The notes: a model not told the origin generated them from the sequence alone. A DNA stretch of 8,066 nucleotides from an uncultured Oscillospiraceae bacterium (GCA_900769995.1 CAAGIT010000118.1:1-8066), one strand, 5' to 3'. Positions 1 to 5,870 are shown, counted from the first letter of the stretch. Program-made: numbers and translations.

Positions 1-820
1 GTGCTGCCTGCTTTCTCATAACCTGAATTTCTCCCTCTCCGAAGGGCATCGCCCAGGGGAGCGAACTGAGTGTGTTGGAACAGATGTAGAGCGCCAACAA
101 ACGCCAGAACTCCATGGGAACACTGCCGTCAAAATAACCGTCCACCATGCCGGATGCAAATGCCGGAGCAGCCTGGGCGCACCAGACAATACGGTTAAAT
201 TCCTCCCAAGGGTCACCGAAGTCATCCCGGTCGAAGTCAATGATGGTAAGAGCACCATCCCTGTCGATCATCATGTTGCCGATATGGTAGTCGCCATGCT
301 GATAGCTTTGAGGTCTTCCCTGCAGTAAATGACGATTCTGCGCAAGATACGAAAGAAATGCATCGCCGCCGCTTTCATATTTCAGCTCACAGGCTTCGTA
401 CATGGCGATCTTGCGGTCGATTTTGGCATTGAAACGGGTTGCCCAGTCCGGAGCAGCTTCCGGGGTCGGGACTGTGTGAATCTTCGCAAGGATGCGCCCT
501 GCATCCAGACCATAACGATACTGCTCTGCAGCATCCATGGACATAACCACGCTCTCCGCATCCTCACCGTCGATCCAGCTCTGGATGGAATACGCACCTT
601 CTTCGCAGGTTCCAAATTCAATCGGCAGGCACATAGGAATCCCCAACTGCGCCGCTTCACACATCTTCTCGTATTCCCGTCGCTTACGCTCCAATCGGTC
701 AATGGGTGATATGCGAAGAAAATATTTTTGTCCATCGGCTGTGGCAGCATAGTATTTCTGATCTCCTGACCAGCCTTTATCGATGGGTATTTTGCTGACG
801 ATACTTTTATATATATTCAT
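1..820 (-). CDS. Aminoglycoside phosphotransferase (APH) family protein, 3' end beyond window
   Basis: Small-molecule kinase of the APH/choline kinase fold, expected to be cytosolic and to transfer phosphate from a nucleoside triphosphate to a hydroxyl of an unknown substrate. The visible 273 residues run without a stop to the left edge. The N-terminus (KGWSGDQKYY near residues 15-24, then YFLRIS near 33-38) matches the nucleotide-binding lobe. The catalytic loop HGDYHIGN (175-182) has the HxDxxxxN pattern and is followed by the metal-binding IIDFD (193-197), so the active site looks intact. DPWEEFNR (203-210) and the LALYICSNTLSSLPW stretch near 242-256 are typical of a clostridial APH subgroup recognised from memory. 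Perhaps 20-40 residues are missing. The ATG at 820 was chosen because family members start just before this motif; the frame stays open upstream to about 981, and no clear Shine-Dalgarno precedes the ATG. Actual antibiotic resistance cannot be inferred. Confidence 0.88.
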   Translation of the reverse strand, partial: MNIYKSIVSKIPIDKGWSGDQKYYAATADGQKYFLRISPIDRLERKRREYEKMCEAAQLGIPMCLPIEFGTCEEGAYSIQSWIDGEDAESVVMSMDAAEQYRYGLDAGRILAKIHTVPTPEAAPDWATRFNAKIDRKIAMYEACELKYESGGDAFLSYLAQNRHLLQGRPQSYQHGDYHIGNMMIDRDGALTIIDFDRDDFGDPWEEFNRIVWCAQAAPAFASGMVDGYFDGSVPMEFWRLLALYICSNTLSSLPWAMPFGEGEIQVMRKQAA

Positions 821-1146
821 AGTTGATTGAACCGATGATACAGCAGAAAAGACGGATTGTGAAGTGAAATATCCTTCAAAGATTTCTTTTTCTACCTCTT
901 TGATGTTATGAAAAAGCGTTACGGTGACCACCTTTCCGACCTTCAACCTTAGCAAATAAAATAAGCTTCTTTGGAAATCAGCCCATCACCGGTATAACGC
1001 TTGATTTCAGCAGAACGAATATCGTTGGTCTTAACAACCGTTTATTGAAGAACTGTTTTTCCATTTACTTCTGTGCCCCGCGGGAAAATTATTTTGTCAG
1101 CACTTATTACCAATATTCTGCTTTGATGCCGACGAAGTATACTTTA
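821..1146. other. Gene-poor stretch with possible decayed coding sequence
   Basis: No intact gene of convincing size is seen between the APH-like start and the stop of the S23-like gene. On the minus strand one frame reads like protein in two blocks split by a stop at 1044-1042: an upstream block ending in FPRGTEVNGKTVLQ and a downstream block (about 1041-952) containing KTNDIRSAEIKRYTGDG and ending at a stop at 951-949. A shifted frame then stays open (VTVTLFHNIKEVEKEIFEG) into the APH-like ATG. This could be a remnant broken by one stop and one frameshift, or chance. I do not recognise the parent protein. Confidence 0.3.
835..863 (-). promoter_or_regulatory. Possible promoter of the APH-like gene
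   Basis: On the minus strand TTCACA (863-858) is separated by 17 bases from TATCAT (840-835); each box has five of six consensus bases. The start site would lie only a few bases before the ATG at 820, giving a very short leader with no evident ribosome binding site. This is a weak call based on sequence match alone. Confidence 0.3.
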
Positions 1147-1500
1147 TCACTTTGCATTCTCCTTTGCGGTGTTGATGGAGGAAATGAGCATAACGCGAAT
1201 GCTTGCGCAAGCAGACTCCAAAGATTTGTATTCAAGTTCTGAGATGTAGTTCGTTCTGTAAAGGAGTTCCAGCCAGTACCCTGTTTCATTTGCTTCCTTA
1301 AGTGCAATCTGTAATTTTGCAAGAAAGTCAGCTTTACCGTGGGCATATTGCGCTTCACGAATATTGGCACCGATAGATGTGCCACTTCTTCCGATTTGAT
1401 TGGAAATAATAGACTCGCGTTTTTCTTTCAGATATTTGACAAGATTTATGATAGACACAGCGAAATCCATAGATTGTGTTCTTAACTTGCTCTCGGACAC
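1147..1500 (-). CDS. Four-helix-bundle protein, 23S rRNA intervening-sequence (S23/Avd-like) family
   Basis: A complete 117-residue protein, the usual size for the family of small four-helix-bundle proteins first known from intervening sequences inside 23S rRNA genes and related in fold to the Avd accessory protein of diversity-generating retroelements. Diagnostic motifs are visible: QIGRSGTSIGANIREA (35-50) and KEANETGYWLELL (68-80), with a C-terminal helix to residue 117. Most family members have no known function; basic, multimeric nucleic-acid binding is the expected activity. Translation starts at a GTG at 1500, supported by a GGAGG seven bases upstream (about 1508-1512). No rRNA gene or reverse transcriptase is in the window, so this is a free-standing copy. 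An array of hairpins lies just upstream of its promoter. Confidence 0.93.
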   Translation of the reverse strand: MSESKLRTQSMDFAVSIINLVKYLKEKRESIISNQIGRSGTSIGANIREAQYAHGKADFLAKLQIALKEANETGYWLELLYRTNYISELEYKSLESACASIRVMLISSINTAKENAK

Positions 1501-1521
1501 AGTGACACCTCCAACTTAGAT

Positions 1522-1550
1522 ATTATATCATAAACACTTGCAGTAAGCAA
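1522..1550 (-). promoter_or_regulatory. Promoter of the S23-like gene, extended -10
   Basis: TATAAT (1527-1522) is preceded by TG one base upstream, which makes an extended -10. A poor -35 (TTGCTT, 1550-1545) lies 17 bases away. Predicted transcription starts near 1515, only about 15 bases before the GTG start, so the leader would be essentially the ribosome binding site. The hairpin array at 1558-1725 would lie outside this transcript. Confidence 0.65.
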
Positions 1551-1557
1551 CGTTTTG

Positions 1558-1725
1558 GTGAAGTTTGGGCATTGCCCAAGTGAAGCAGCGGCGATGCCGC
1601 TGTGAAGATTCGTGCTCACGCACGAAGTGAAGTTAAGTGTGTCACCCACGCCCGCAGGCGCTTCACTGCGCAGCAACTTCACGATGCGAAGCATCACTTC
1701 ACGTGCCGCAAGGCACACTTAGTTG
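1558..1725. repeat. Array of short hairpins joined by a constant GTGAAG/CTTCAC hexamer
   Basis: Read on the plus strand, GTGAAG occurs at 1558, 1580, 1602 and 1627, and its complement CTTCAC at 1661, 1677 and 1697. Between them lie different small palindromes: TTGGGC/GCCCAA (1565-1579), CAGCGGC/GCCGCTG (1586-1602), TTCGTGC/GCACGAA (1609-1626), CGCC/GGCG (1649-1660), CTGCGCAG (1666-1673), GATGC/GCATC (1683-1695) and GTGCC/GGCAC (1703-1716, GCAA loop). An outer pair TAAGTGTG (1634-1641) with CACACTTA (1714-1721) would close the right half. The linkers are constant while the stems differ in sequence, which suggests a selected RNA or DNA structure. Its function is unknown. A simple coding role is unlikely. 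Confidence 0.85.
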
Positions 1726-1768
1726 AAAAGAAACACCTTTTGTCCGTAGACAAAAGGTGTTTCTTTTC
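1725..1768 (-). terminator. Strong terminator hairpin after tRNA-Gln
   Basis: A perfect 20-bp inverted repeat (1725-1744 with 1749-1768) encloses a four-base loop (CGTA). It begins directly after the CCA end of the tRNA gene when read on the minus strand. The 3' arm on that strand ends in TTTCTTTTC, which supplies the T-rich tract. Because the arms are A/T-rich at their outer ends on both sides, it could act in both directions, separating the tRNA from the hairpin array. Confidence 0.85.
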
Positions 1769-1842
1769 TGGCAGCGGGTGAAGGATTCGAACCCTCACAA
1801 ACGGAGTCAGAGTCCGGTGTGCTACCATTACACAAACCCGCT
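1769..1842 (-). tRNA. tRNA-Gln, anticodon CUG
   Basis: A cloverleaf can be folded by hand on the minus strand: acceptor AGCGGGT (1842-1836) pairs with ACCCGCT (1779-1773), D stem GTGT/ACAC, anticodon loop CTCTGAC with anticodon CTG, and T loop GGTTCGAATCC. The discriminator base is G, as usual for glutamine tRNAs, and CCA is encoded (1771-1769). It decodes CAG. The anticodon stem has an apparent C-U mismatch at its first pair. It has its own promoter upstream and a strong hairpin immediately downstream, so it is a single-gene unit. Its 3' end faces the accessory segment. Confidence 0.95.
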
Positions 1843-1866
1843 ATGCACGCGTCAAACGCATGATTT

Positions 1867-1894
1867 ATTATATGCAGATTTTCGGAAAAGTCAA
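1867..1894 (-). promoter_or_regulatory. Promoter of tRNA-Gln with A-tract UP-like element
   Basis: TTGACT (1894-1889) and a perfect TATAAT (1872-1867) are separated by 16 bases on the minus strand. Directly upstream (about 1899-1917) lie A-tracts typical of an UP element, as expected for a stable RNA gene. The mature tRNA begins 24 bases past the -10 box. Confidence 0.85.
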
Positions 1895-1936
1895 GAAGTT
1901 TTTTTCTTTTTTTTGCAATATTTTTCTTGCAATCTG

Positions 1937-2617
1937 TTACAGGATGCTTTTCAGCTCGGCAAGTGACCGGATTTCATAGTCCGGCACGATGTCCGAACGA
2001 CCAGATTTTCCTTTCGGATTGAACCAACAGGTCTTGATTCCCGCATTCCTGCCGCCCAGGATATCCCCCGTCAGGCTGTCACCGACCATCAGTGCTTTCG
2101 CAGGGTCAAAATCGGGGATCCGTGCAAAGCAATAGTCAAAATACCCGCGCTCCGGCTTGTGGTATCCGGTCGTCTCGGAGATGAAAATGTCCTTGAAATA
2201 ATGGCAGATCCCCGCACTTGCCAAGCGGGAGTCCTGCGTGGCTGCAACGCCGTTGGACGCAATATACAGGTCATATTTGGGTGCAAGATACTCCAAAAGC
2301 TCTACCGCACCCTCGACAAAATAATGCCCGATGCCGAGATAGCCGCGATAGACATCCTCGGTCGCCGCTGCGTCAAGGTCCAGACCCAATTCCGCAAACA
2401 GCAGCTCAAAACGGCGCACCAAAACACGATCTCGCGTCAGTTCCCCACGCTCCATCGCCTCCCATTGCGATACGTTGATCTCACTGTAGCGCCGCAAAAG
2501 CGCTTCCGTCGGTTCGATACCAAGCCCGCAAAATGTCTTGGATATGGCAACACGCTCTGCTGCCCCAAAGTCCAACAGGGTATCGTCCAAGTCTAAAAAA
2601 ATCGTTCGAAACTTCAT
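1937..2617 (-). CDS. yjjG: YjjG-family noncanonical pyrimidine nucleotidase (HAD superfamily)
   Basis: A 226-residue cytosolic phosphatase of the haloacid dehalogenase superfamily, subfamily IA. YjjG enzymes dephosphorylate nucleoside monophosphates, including noncanonical pyrimidine nucleotides, and so are thought to clean the nucleotide pool. All four HAD motifs are present: DLDDT (9-13, Asp9 nucleophile and Asp11 acid/base), SNG (121-123), Lys154 in HKPERGYF, and GDSLTGD (179-185). A helical cap domain lies between residues about 17 and 90. Length fits the family. Its ATG overlaps the stop of ksgA (ATGA, 2617-2614), implying translational coupling and one transcript. No T-tract terminator follows it on its own strand, so transcripts may run into the tRNA-Gln region. 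Substrate preference is inferred from family resemblance; a general HAD phosphatase remains possible. Confidence 0.88.
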   Translation of the reverse strand: MKFRTIFLDLDDTLLDFGAAERVAISKTFCGLGIEPTEALLRRYSEINVSQWEAMERGELTRDRVLVRRFELLFAELGLDLDAAATEDVYRGYLGIGHYFVEGAVELLEYLAPKYDLYIASNGVAATQDSRLASAGICHYFKDIFISETTGYHKPERGYFDYCFARIPDFDPAKALMVGDSLTGDILGGRNAGIKTCWFNPKGKSGRSDIVPDYEIRSLAELKSIL

Positions 2618-3498
2618 TGCTTTTCGCCTGCCCTATCTCTGCGTTGTCTGTATATTTCATTGGCGATCGCCGCAAAAGCGGGAATGTCCAACGTCTCTCC
2701 GCGCACGGACGGGGCAATGCCGCAGTTCTCCAGCAGCTCTGTGAGCTGCGCCTTATTGAACTCGCCGAAGCCCGCTGACAATCCGTTGAGCAGGGTCTTA
2801 CGGCGCATGGCGAAGGCGGCTCGGACGGCTCGGAAGAACAACGCCTCATCCAGAATCTCTGCCGGCGGTGTTTTGCGCGTTTTGAGGCGCACAACGGCGC
2901 TTGTTACCTTCGGCTGCGGCATGAAGCAGCTCGGCGGCACATCGAACAGCAGCTCCGGCTCTGCATGGTAGTTGCACAGAATGGTAAATGCCGAATAGTC
3001 GGCGCTGCCCGCCTTAGCGCAAATCCGTTGTGCAACCTCCTTCTGCACCATGACGGTGATGGCATCAAAGCATTTGCTCTCGAGCAGCTTTGTCAGCACG
3101 GGAGAGGTAATATAGTAGGGCAAATTTGCGCACGCGACCGGCTTTAATCCGTTCAATTTCTCGTCAATCAGTGCCGTCAAATCCGCCTTGAGCGCATCGC
3201 AGAACTGAATCTCCAAATTGTCAAACTCGCCGACCGTCTTTTGCAGGACGGGAGCAAGTGTGCGGTCAACCTCTAAGGCAAGAACCTTTCCCGCACGCAG
3301 ACATAGCTCCTGCGTCAACGGGCCGAAACCCGGGCCAATCTCGACCACACCGCAGGATTTGTCAATTTCCGATGCAGCGGCAATGCGCTCCGGCACCCAC
3401 CGCCGGGTGAGGAAATTCTGTCCCTTGGATTTTGAGAAATGAAAACCAAACTCCGCCAGCAGCGACTTCATCACCTGCGGATTGCAAACGTCCAACAT
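2614..3498 (-). CDS. ksgA: 16S rRNA (adenine(1518)-N6/adenine(1519)-N6)-dimethyltransferase
   Basis: KsgA (RsmA) uses S-adenosylmethionine to dimethylate two adjacent adenines in the loop of the 3'-terminal helix of 16S rRNA during late 30S assembly; its loss classically gives kasugamycin resistance. The 294-residue protein shows the family order: KGQNFL (25-30), SAM motif EIGPGFG (53-59), acidic EVD (76-78), catalytic NLPYY (125-129), VQKEVAQR further on, and a C-terminal helical domain with RAAFAMRRKTLLNGL. The ATG at 3498 was chosen over an upstream in-frame TTG at 3549 because AGGAGG lies nine bases before it and the family begins near here. The 3' end overlaps yjjG by four bases. A promoter and an RBS-containing hairpin sit in the 85-base gap after the peptidase gene. 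Confidence 0.97.
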   Translation of the reverse strand: MLDVCNPQVMKSLLAEFGFHFSKSKGQNFLTRRWVPERIAAASEIDKSCGVVEIGPGFGPLTQELCLRAGKVLALEVDRTLAPVLQKTVGEFDNLEIQFCDALKADLTALIDEKLNGLKPVACANLPYYITSPVLTKLLESKCFDAITVMVQKEVAQRICAKAGSADYSAFTILCNYHAEPELLFDVPPSCFMPQPKVTSAVVRLKTRKTPPAEILDEALFFRAVRAAFAMRRKTLLNGLSAGFGEFNKAQLTELLENCGIAPSVRGETLDIPAFAAIANEIYRQRRDRAGEKQ

Positions 3499-3507
3499 AA
3501 ACACAGC

Positions 3508-3541
3508 CCTCCTGTTTTTCATTATAACGAAAAACAGGAGG
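3508..3541 (-). promoter_or_regulatory. Hairpin enclosing the ksgA ribosome binding site
   Basis: A perfect 13-bp inverted repeat (3541-3529 with 3520-3508 on the minus strand) with an eight-base loop. Its 3' arm contains the AGGAGG that serves ksgA; its 5' arm carries the complementary CCTCCT. RNA that starts upstream would have a closed ribosome binding site. It is not followed by a T-tract on the minus strand and has only TTTT on the plus strand, so an RBS-masking role fits better than a terminator. Confidence 0.7.
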
Positions 3542-3549
3542 TTTTGCAA
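3521..3549 (-). promoter_or_regulatory. ksgA promoter, -10 in the hairpin loop
   Basis: On the minus strand TTGCAA (3549-3544) and a perfect TATAAT (3526-3521) are separated by 17 bases. The -10 lies in the loop of the inverted repeat, so transcription would begin within the 3' arm and yield a short leader of about 17 bases that cannot form the hairpin. Confidence is based on box quality and spacing. Confidence 0.7.
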
Positions 3550-3583
3550 TCTGTATTTTATTCAGAAACCGCCGGCAGCACGC

Positions 3584-4783
3584 TCAAAGCACCAGTCCAC
3601 CGGCAAGAATGCCCAAATTCTTGCGATAGATTCTGTCAAACTGCTCAATCGGCAGAGGATTATCGCCCAAACCCGCCTCGATCGTATAGCCCGGGCGGTT
3701 GTAATCCTGAATAAACCAGTCCTTGTACCCGGCAAATCCGGAGGCATACGGTGTATCCTCGAGCAAATAGCCGCTCACGCGGGCAAATTCCTCACCGATC
3801 GTCTGTGCATCGGGCGGATTGAAATCGAGGAACTTCCAATAAATCACCTCGCCCTGCGTGTGATACGACAGGGTCAAACGCGGATTGACCTGCCGCGTAA
3901 GCGTCACCATCGCCGCCGATTCCGGCTGATCGAGCGGTGCATCGCCGACAAAATCACGCGGTGCGGGCTGCGTAAAGCCGAGTGCGGATTTGATCTCACG
4001 CGCCTGTTCCCAACCGGCAGGATAATTGAGATTCAAATCCACCCCGCGCAGATTCGCCTTCCATCCATCCGGAAACGGAATGGACGGGAAATAAGCGGCA
4101 ATATTCTCCGCAACGGCATACTGCGCACTGTCGGGCGCGATCGCACCCGTGACCAAATCGACTCCGTCCGGATTCACCATCGGCACAAGATAGAGCTGTG
4201 TATCACGGAACAGCCCTCCCGCATCCAGATCGTAGATCGTGCCTCCCTCCGACACCGCCTTGGCATACTCCTCCAGGAATTTCATCAGCACGGGCGTGGT
4301 GATCCACTCGTTTGCGTGGTGGCTGGCGTTATACAGCAGCGACCGTCTGCCGCGGCCGAGCTTCAGCAAAATAACCGGTCTGCCGTATGCCGTCAACGTC
4401 AGTGTGCGGCGCGAAATAAACGGATACCGGGCAATCAACCCCCGAATACACAGCTCTAACAGCTCGGATGTGAAGGGCAGATCGGTCGGTACCACAGGAA
4501 ACCCAAAGGGCACGGTCAAATACTGCCCGACTGCAAGCCGTCGCGGATCCTGCTCCGGATTTGCGGTCAGAATTGACTGCACGGTTGTCCCATAGTCGCG
4601 GGCAATTCTGTAATAGGTGTCGTTGGGCTTGACCATGTAGCGTTCATAGCCCAGCAGGTACGGCGCTAACCGCTGCATGGTCAGCACATCCTCGTTGCCG
4701 GACGGATATAAGCCCTCCCGCATCTGGAACTCCCGCAGATTTCGGGCGTTCGCTCGGCGCAGGGCAAGTTGAAGCAAGCTCAA
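3584..4783 (-). CDS. M14-family zinc peptidase with LysM domain (gamma-D-glutamyl-diaminopimelate peptidase type)
   Basis: A 399-residue metallopeptidase resembling bacillar endopeptidase I, which cuts the gamma-D-Glu-diaminopimelate bond of peptidoglycan peptides. Residues 1-45 look like a shortened peptidoglycan-binding helix domain (LQLALRR, FQMREGL, LAPYLLGY). A LysM domain spans about 48-93 (VKPNDTYYRIARDYGTTV, then LAVGQYLTVPF). The M14 catalytic domain fills the rest: zinc ligands His156 and Glu159 (HANE) and His308 (SYHTQG), substrate-side Arg246 and Asn250 region (RGVDLNLNYP), and general base Glu369 (TIEAGLG). No signal peptide is seen, as in some relatives. Translation starts at TTG 4783, supported by AGGAGGGG just upstream; no ATG occurs before residue 21. 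The gene lies 42 bases after the FUSC-like gene with a terminator-like hairpin between. The exact bond cleaved is inferred from the family. Confidence 0.9.
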   Translation of the reverse strand: MSLLQLALRRANARNLREFQMREGLYPSGNEDVLTMQRLAPYLLGYERYMVKPNDTYYRIARDYGTTVQSILTANPEQDPRRLAVGQYLTVPFGFPVVPTDLPFTSELLELCIRGLIARYPFISRRTLTLTAYGRPVILLKLGRGRRSLLYNASHHANEWITTPVLMKFLEEYAKAVSEGGTIYDLDAGGLFRDTQLYLVPMVNPDGVDLVTGAIAPDSAQYAVAENIAAYFPSIPFPDGWKANLRGVDLNLNYPAGWEQAREIKSALGFTQPAPRDFVGDAPLDQPESAAMVTLTRQVNPRLTLSYHTQGEVIYWKFLDFNPPDAQTIGEEFARVSGYLLEDTPYASGFAGYKDWFIQDYNRPGYTIEAGLGDNPLPIEQFDRIYRKNLGILAGGLVL

Positions 4784-4822
4784 AAAAATCCCCTCCTGCC
4801 AATGGGTATGCAGGAGGGATTT
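4782..4822 (-). terminator. Terminator-like hairpin that contains the RBS and start codon of the peptidase gene
   Basis: On the minus strand, arms 4822-4810 and 4799-4786 pair over 13 bp with one extra G, around a 10-base loop, followed by seven T (4788-4782). This is the layout of an intrinsic terminator, beginning three bases after the FUSC-like stop. The 3' arm contains AGGAGGGG, the ribosome binding site of the peptidase, and the T-tract runs into its TTG start (4783-4781). It may terminate, attenuate, or gate translation. Confidence 0.75.
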
Positions 4823-4825
4823 CGA

Positions 4826-5743
4826 TTATTCATCCGACTTTTTCGCGGTCGCCATCAGTTCGGTCAAATACTGATAGGCAGACAGGAGCTTTTCCATATG
4901 GTAGTTCATAACGATCGTGTCATCCAATGTGCATTTTCTCTCTCGGATCTCCGGCAATTCCATCCCAAGCTGCCGCATCGCCGCAGCATTGCTCTCCGAA
5001 AGATTGCCGAGGCTGTCCATGCCGCAGATGGCCTCCAATTCCTGCACCATCCGCTCCGCCAAGCGATAGCAGCCCCGCAGCAGCGCTTCTTCATCGTTCC
5101 TGCGATGGAACAGCCGCTGGCTGTGATACAGCGTCAGCTCGCGGTCAATGCTCCGCAGCAGCACAACGGAATCCTGAAATTCCGGAAACCGCTCATGGAC
5201 AACGATCTGATGCAGTGCCTTTGGCAGAATCTTCCGCAAATCGCTCAACAGCTCCAAAATCCGCTTTTTGTTATTATACGGACGGATTGCTGCGTTGATT
5301 GCCAGCGCAATGAAGATGCCGATGGAGGTATTGCGCAGGCGAAGGAGCGAATCGAGCAGAACGTCATCCGTCGGAGTCAGGCAGGCAGAGAGGAAAATCA
5401 GGCACGAAAGCGTGACGGTAAAGGGCATTTTGATGATGTTGCACAGCATAATGAGCAGCAGTACGCCAAAGCCCGCAAGCAGCGCCGGCGTGACATTGGG
5501 AAAAGCCAGCATGAAAAGATAGCTGAACACTGTGCCTGCCAGCACACCGACCAACTGGGTCAATCCCTGCTCCAGTGAGTTGGTGATGGTCGTGTCCATG
5601 GCAATCAGCGCGCCAAATGCCGCATAAAACAACGCCAGCGGTTCATCCGTAAAGAATCCCACAAGCAGCACCGAGATCATGACTGCAAGCGCCGTCTTAA
5701 TCACGCGCAAACCAAACGGAAACACTCTCCATTTTGCTTTCAT
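4826..5743 (-). CDS. FUSC / aromatic acid exporter (ArAE)-like membrane protein
   Basis: A 305-residue inner-membrane protein. The N-terminal half has about six hydrophobic segments (roughly 13-31, 36-50, 62-81, 87-102, 106-122 and 136-155), with the motif FGALIAMDTTITNSLEQG (43-60) recalling the aromatic acid exporter and fusaric acid resistance families. The rest (about 156-305) is hydrophilic and helical, probably cytoplasmic, ending in KKSDE. Small Firmicutes proteins of this type are half the size of proteobacterial FUSC transporters and probably act as dimers; the substrate is unknown. The ATG at 5743 was chosen because AGGAGG lies seven bases upstream; an earlier in-frame start would put that site inside the gene. 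It is divergent from the GNAT gene and leads the minus-strand series. Confidence 0.82.
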   Translation of the reverse strand: MKAKWRVFPFGLRVIKTALAVMISVLLVGFFTDEPLALFYAAFGALIAMDTTITNSLEQGLTQLVGVLAGTVFSYLFMLAFPNVTPALLAGFGVLLLIMLCNIIKMPFTVTLSCLIFLSACLTPTDDVLLDSLLRLRNTSIGIFIALAINAAIRPYNNKKRILELLSDLRKILPKALHQIVVHERFPEFQDSVVLLRSIDRELTLYHSQRLFHRRNDEEALLRGCYRLAERMVQELEAICGMDSLGNLSESNAAAMRQLGMELPEIRERKCTLDDTIVMNYHMEKLLSAYQYLTELMATAKKSDE

Positions 5744-5770
5744 TCTGCACCTCCTGCCCATTTTGTCTAC

Positions 5771-5799
5771 AGTATACCAGAAAAAACGGAGTTTGAAAA
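5771..5799 (-). promoter_or_regulatory. Promoter of the FUSC-like gene, extended -10
   Basis: TATACT (5776-5771) is preceded by TG one base upstream (extended -10); a poor -35 (TTTTCA, 5799-5794) lies 17 bases away. The predicted start leaves a leader of about 20 bases with AGGAGG. It lies in the 127-base divergent gap before the GNAT gene. Confidence 0.6.
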
Positions 5800-5819
5800 G
5801 ACGGCAAAGGGATTTTTCC

Positions 5820-5848
5820 TTGTATCTTCGCGTGCCGCGTGGTAGTAT
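5820..5848 (+). promoter_or_regulatory. Possible promoter of the GNAT gene
   Basis: TTGTAT (5820-5825) and TAGTAT (5843-5848) are separated by 17 bases, upstream of AAAGG and the ATG at 5871. Both boxes are imperfect, and the predicted start falls very close to the ribosome binding site. No better pair was seen in the gap. Confidence 0.28.
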
Positions 5849-5870
5849 TTGGGTGAAAGGATGTGTTACT

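Noticed and set aside
1558..1702. Array read as a CRISPR
   Set aside because: The repeat is only six bases, the intervals are palindromic and unequal (16-25 bases), and the orientation flips halfway. No cas gene is present.
1482..1718. 78-residue open frame on the minus strand through the hairpin array
   Set aside because: It lies on the palindromes and the S23 promoter, resembles no protein I know, and is explained by the repeat structure.
1908..1936. TTGCAA repeats after yjjG as a terminator
   Set aside because: The stem is only six bases and is followed on the minus strand by A, not T, runs; these A-tracts fit better as the UP element of the tRNA promoter.
1926..3553. Shared 11-mer ACAGATTGCAA just after the stops of yjjG and of the peptidase (minus strand)
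   Set aside because: It is short and AT-rich; outside it the flanks differ, and at one site it is part of the ksgA -35 region. Chance is the simplest explanation.
3482..4459. 325-residue open frame on the plus strand opposite the peptidase
   Set aside because: It is rich in Arg, Ile and Gln and is the antisense shadow of a convincing M14 gene; it shows no recognisable domain or ribosome binding site.
4769..5578. 269-residue open frame on the plus strand opposite the FUSC-like gene
   Set aside because: It is a Gln/Arg-rich shadow, whereas the minus strand has membrane segments and a proper ribosome binding site.
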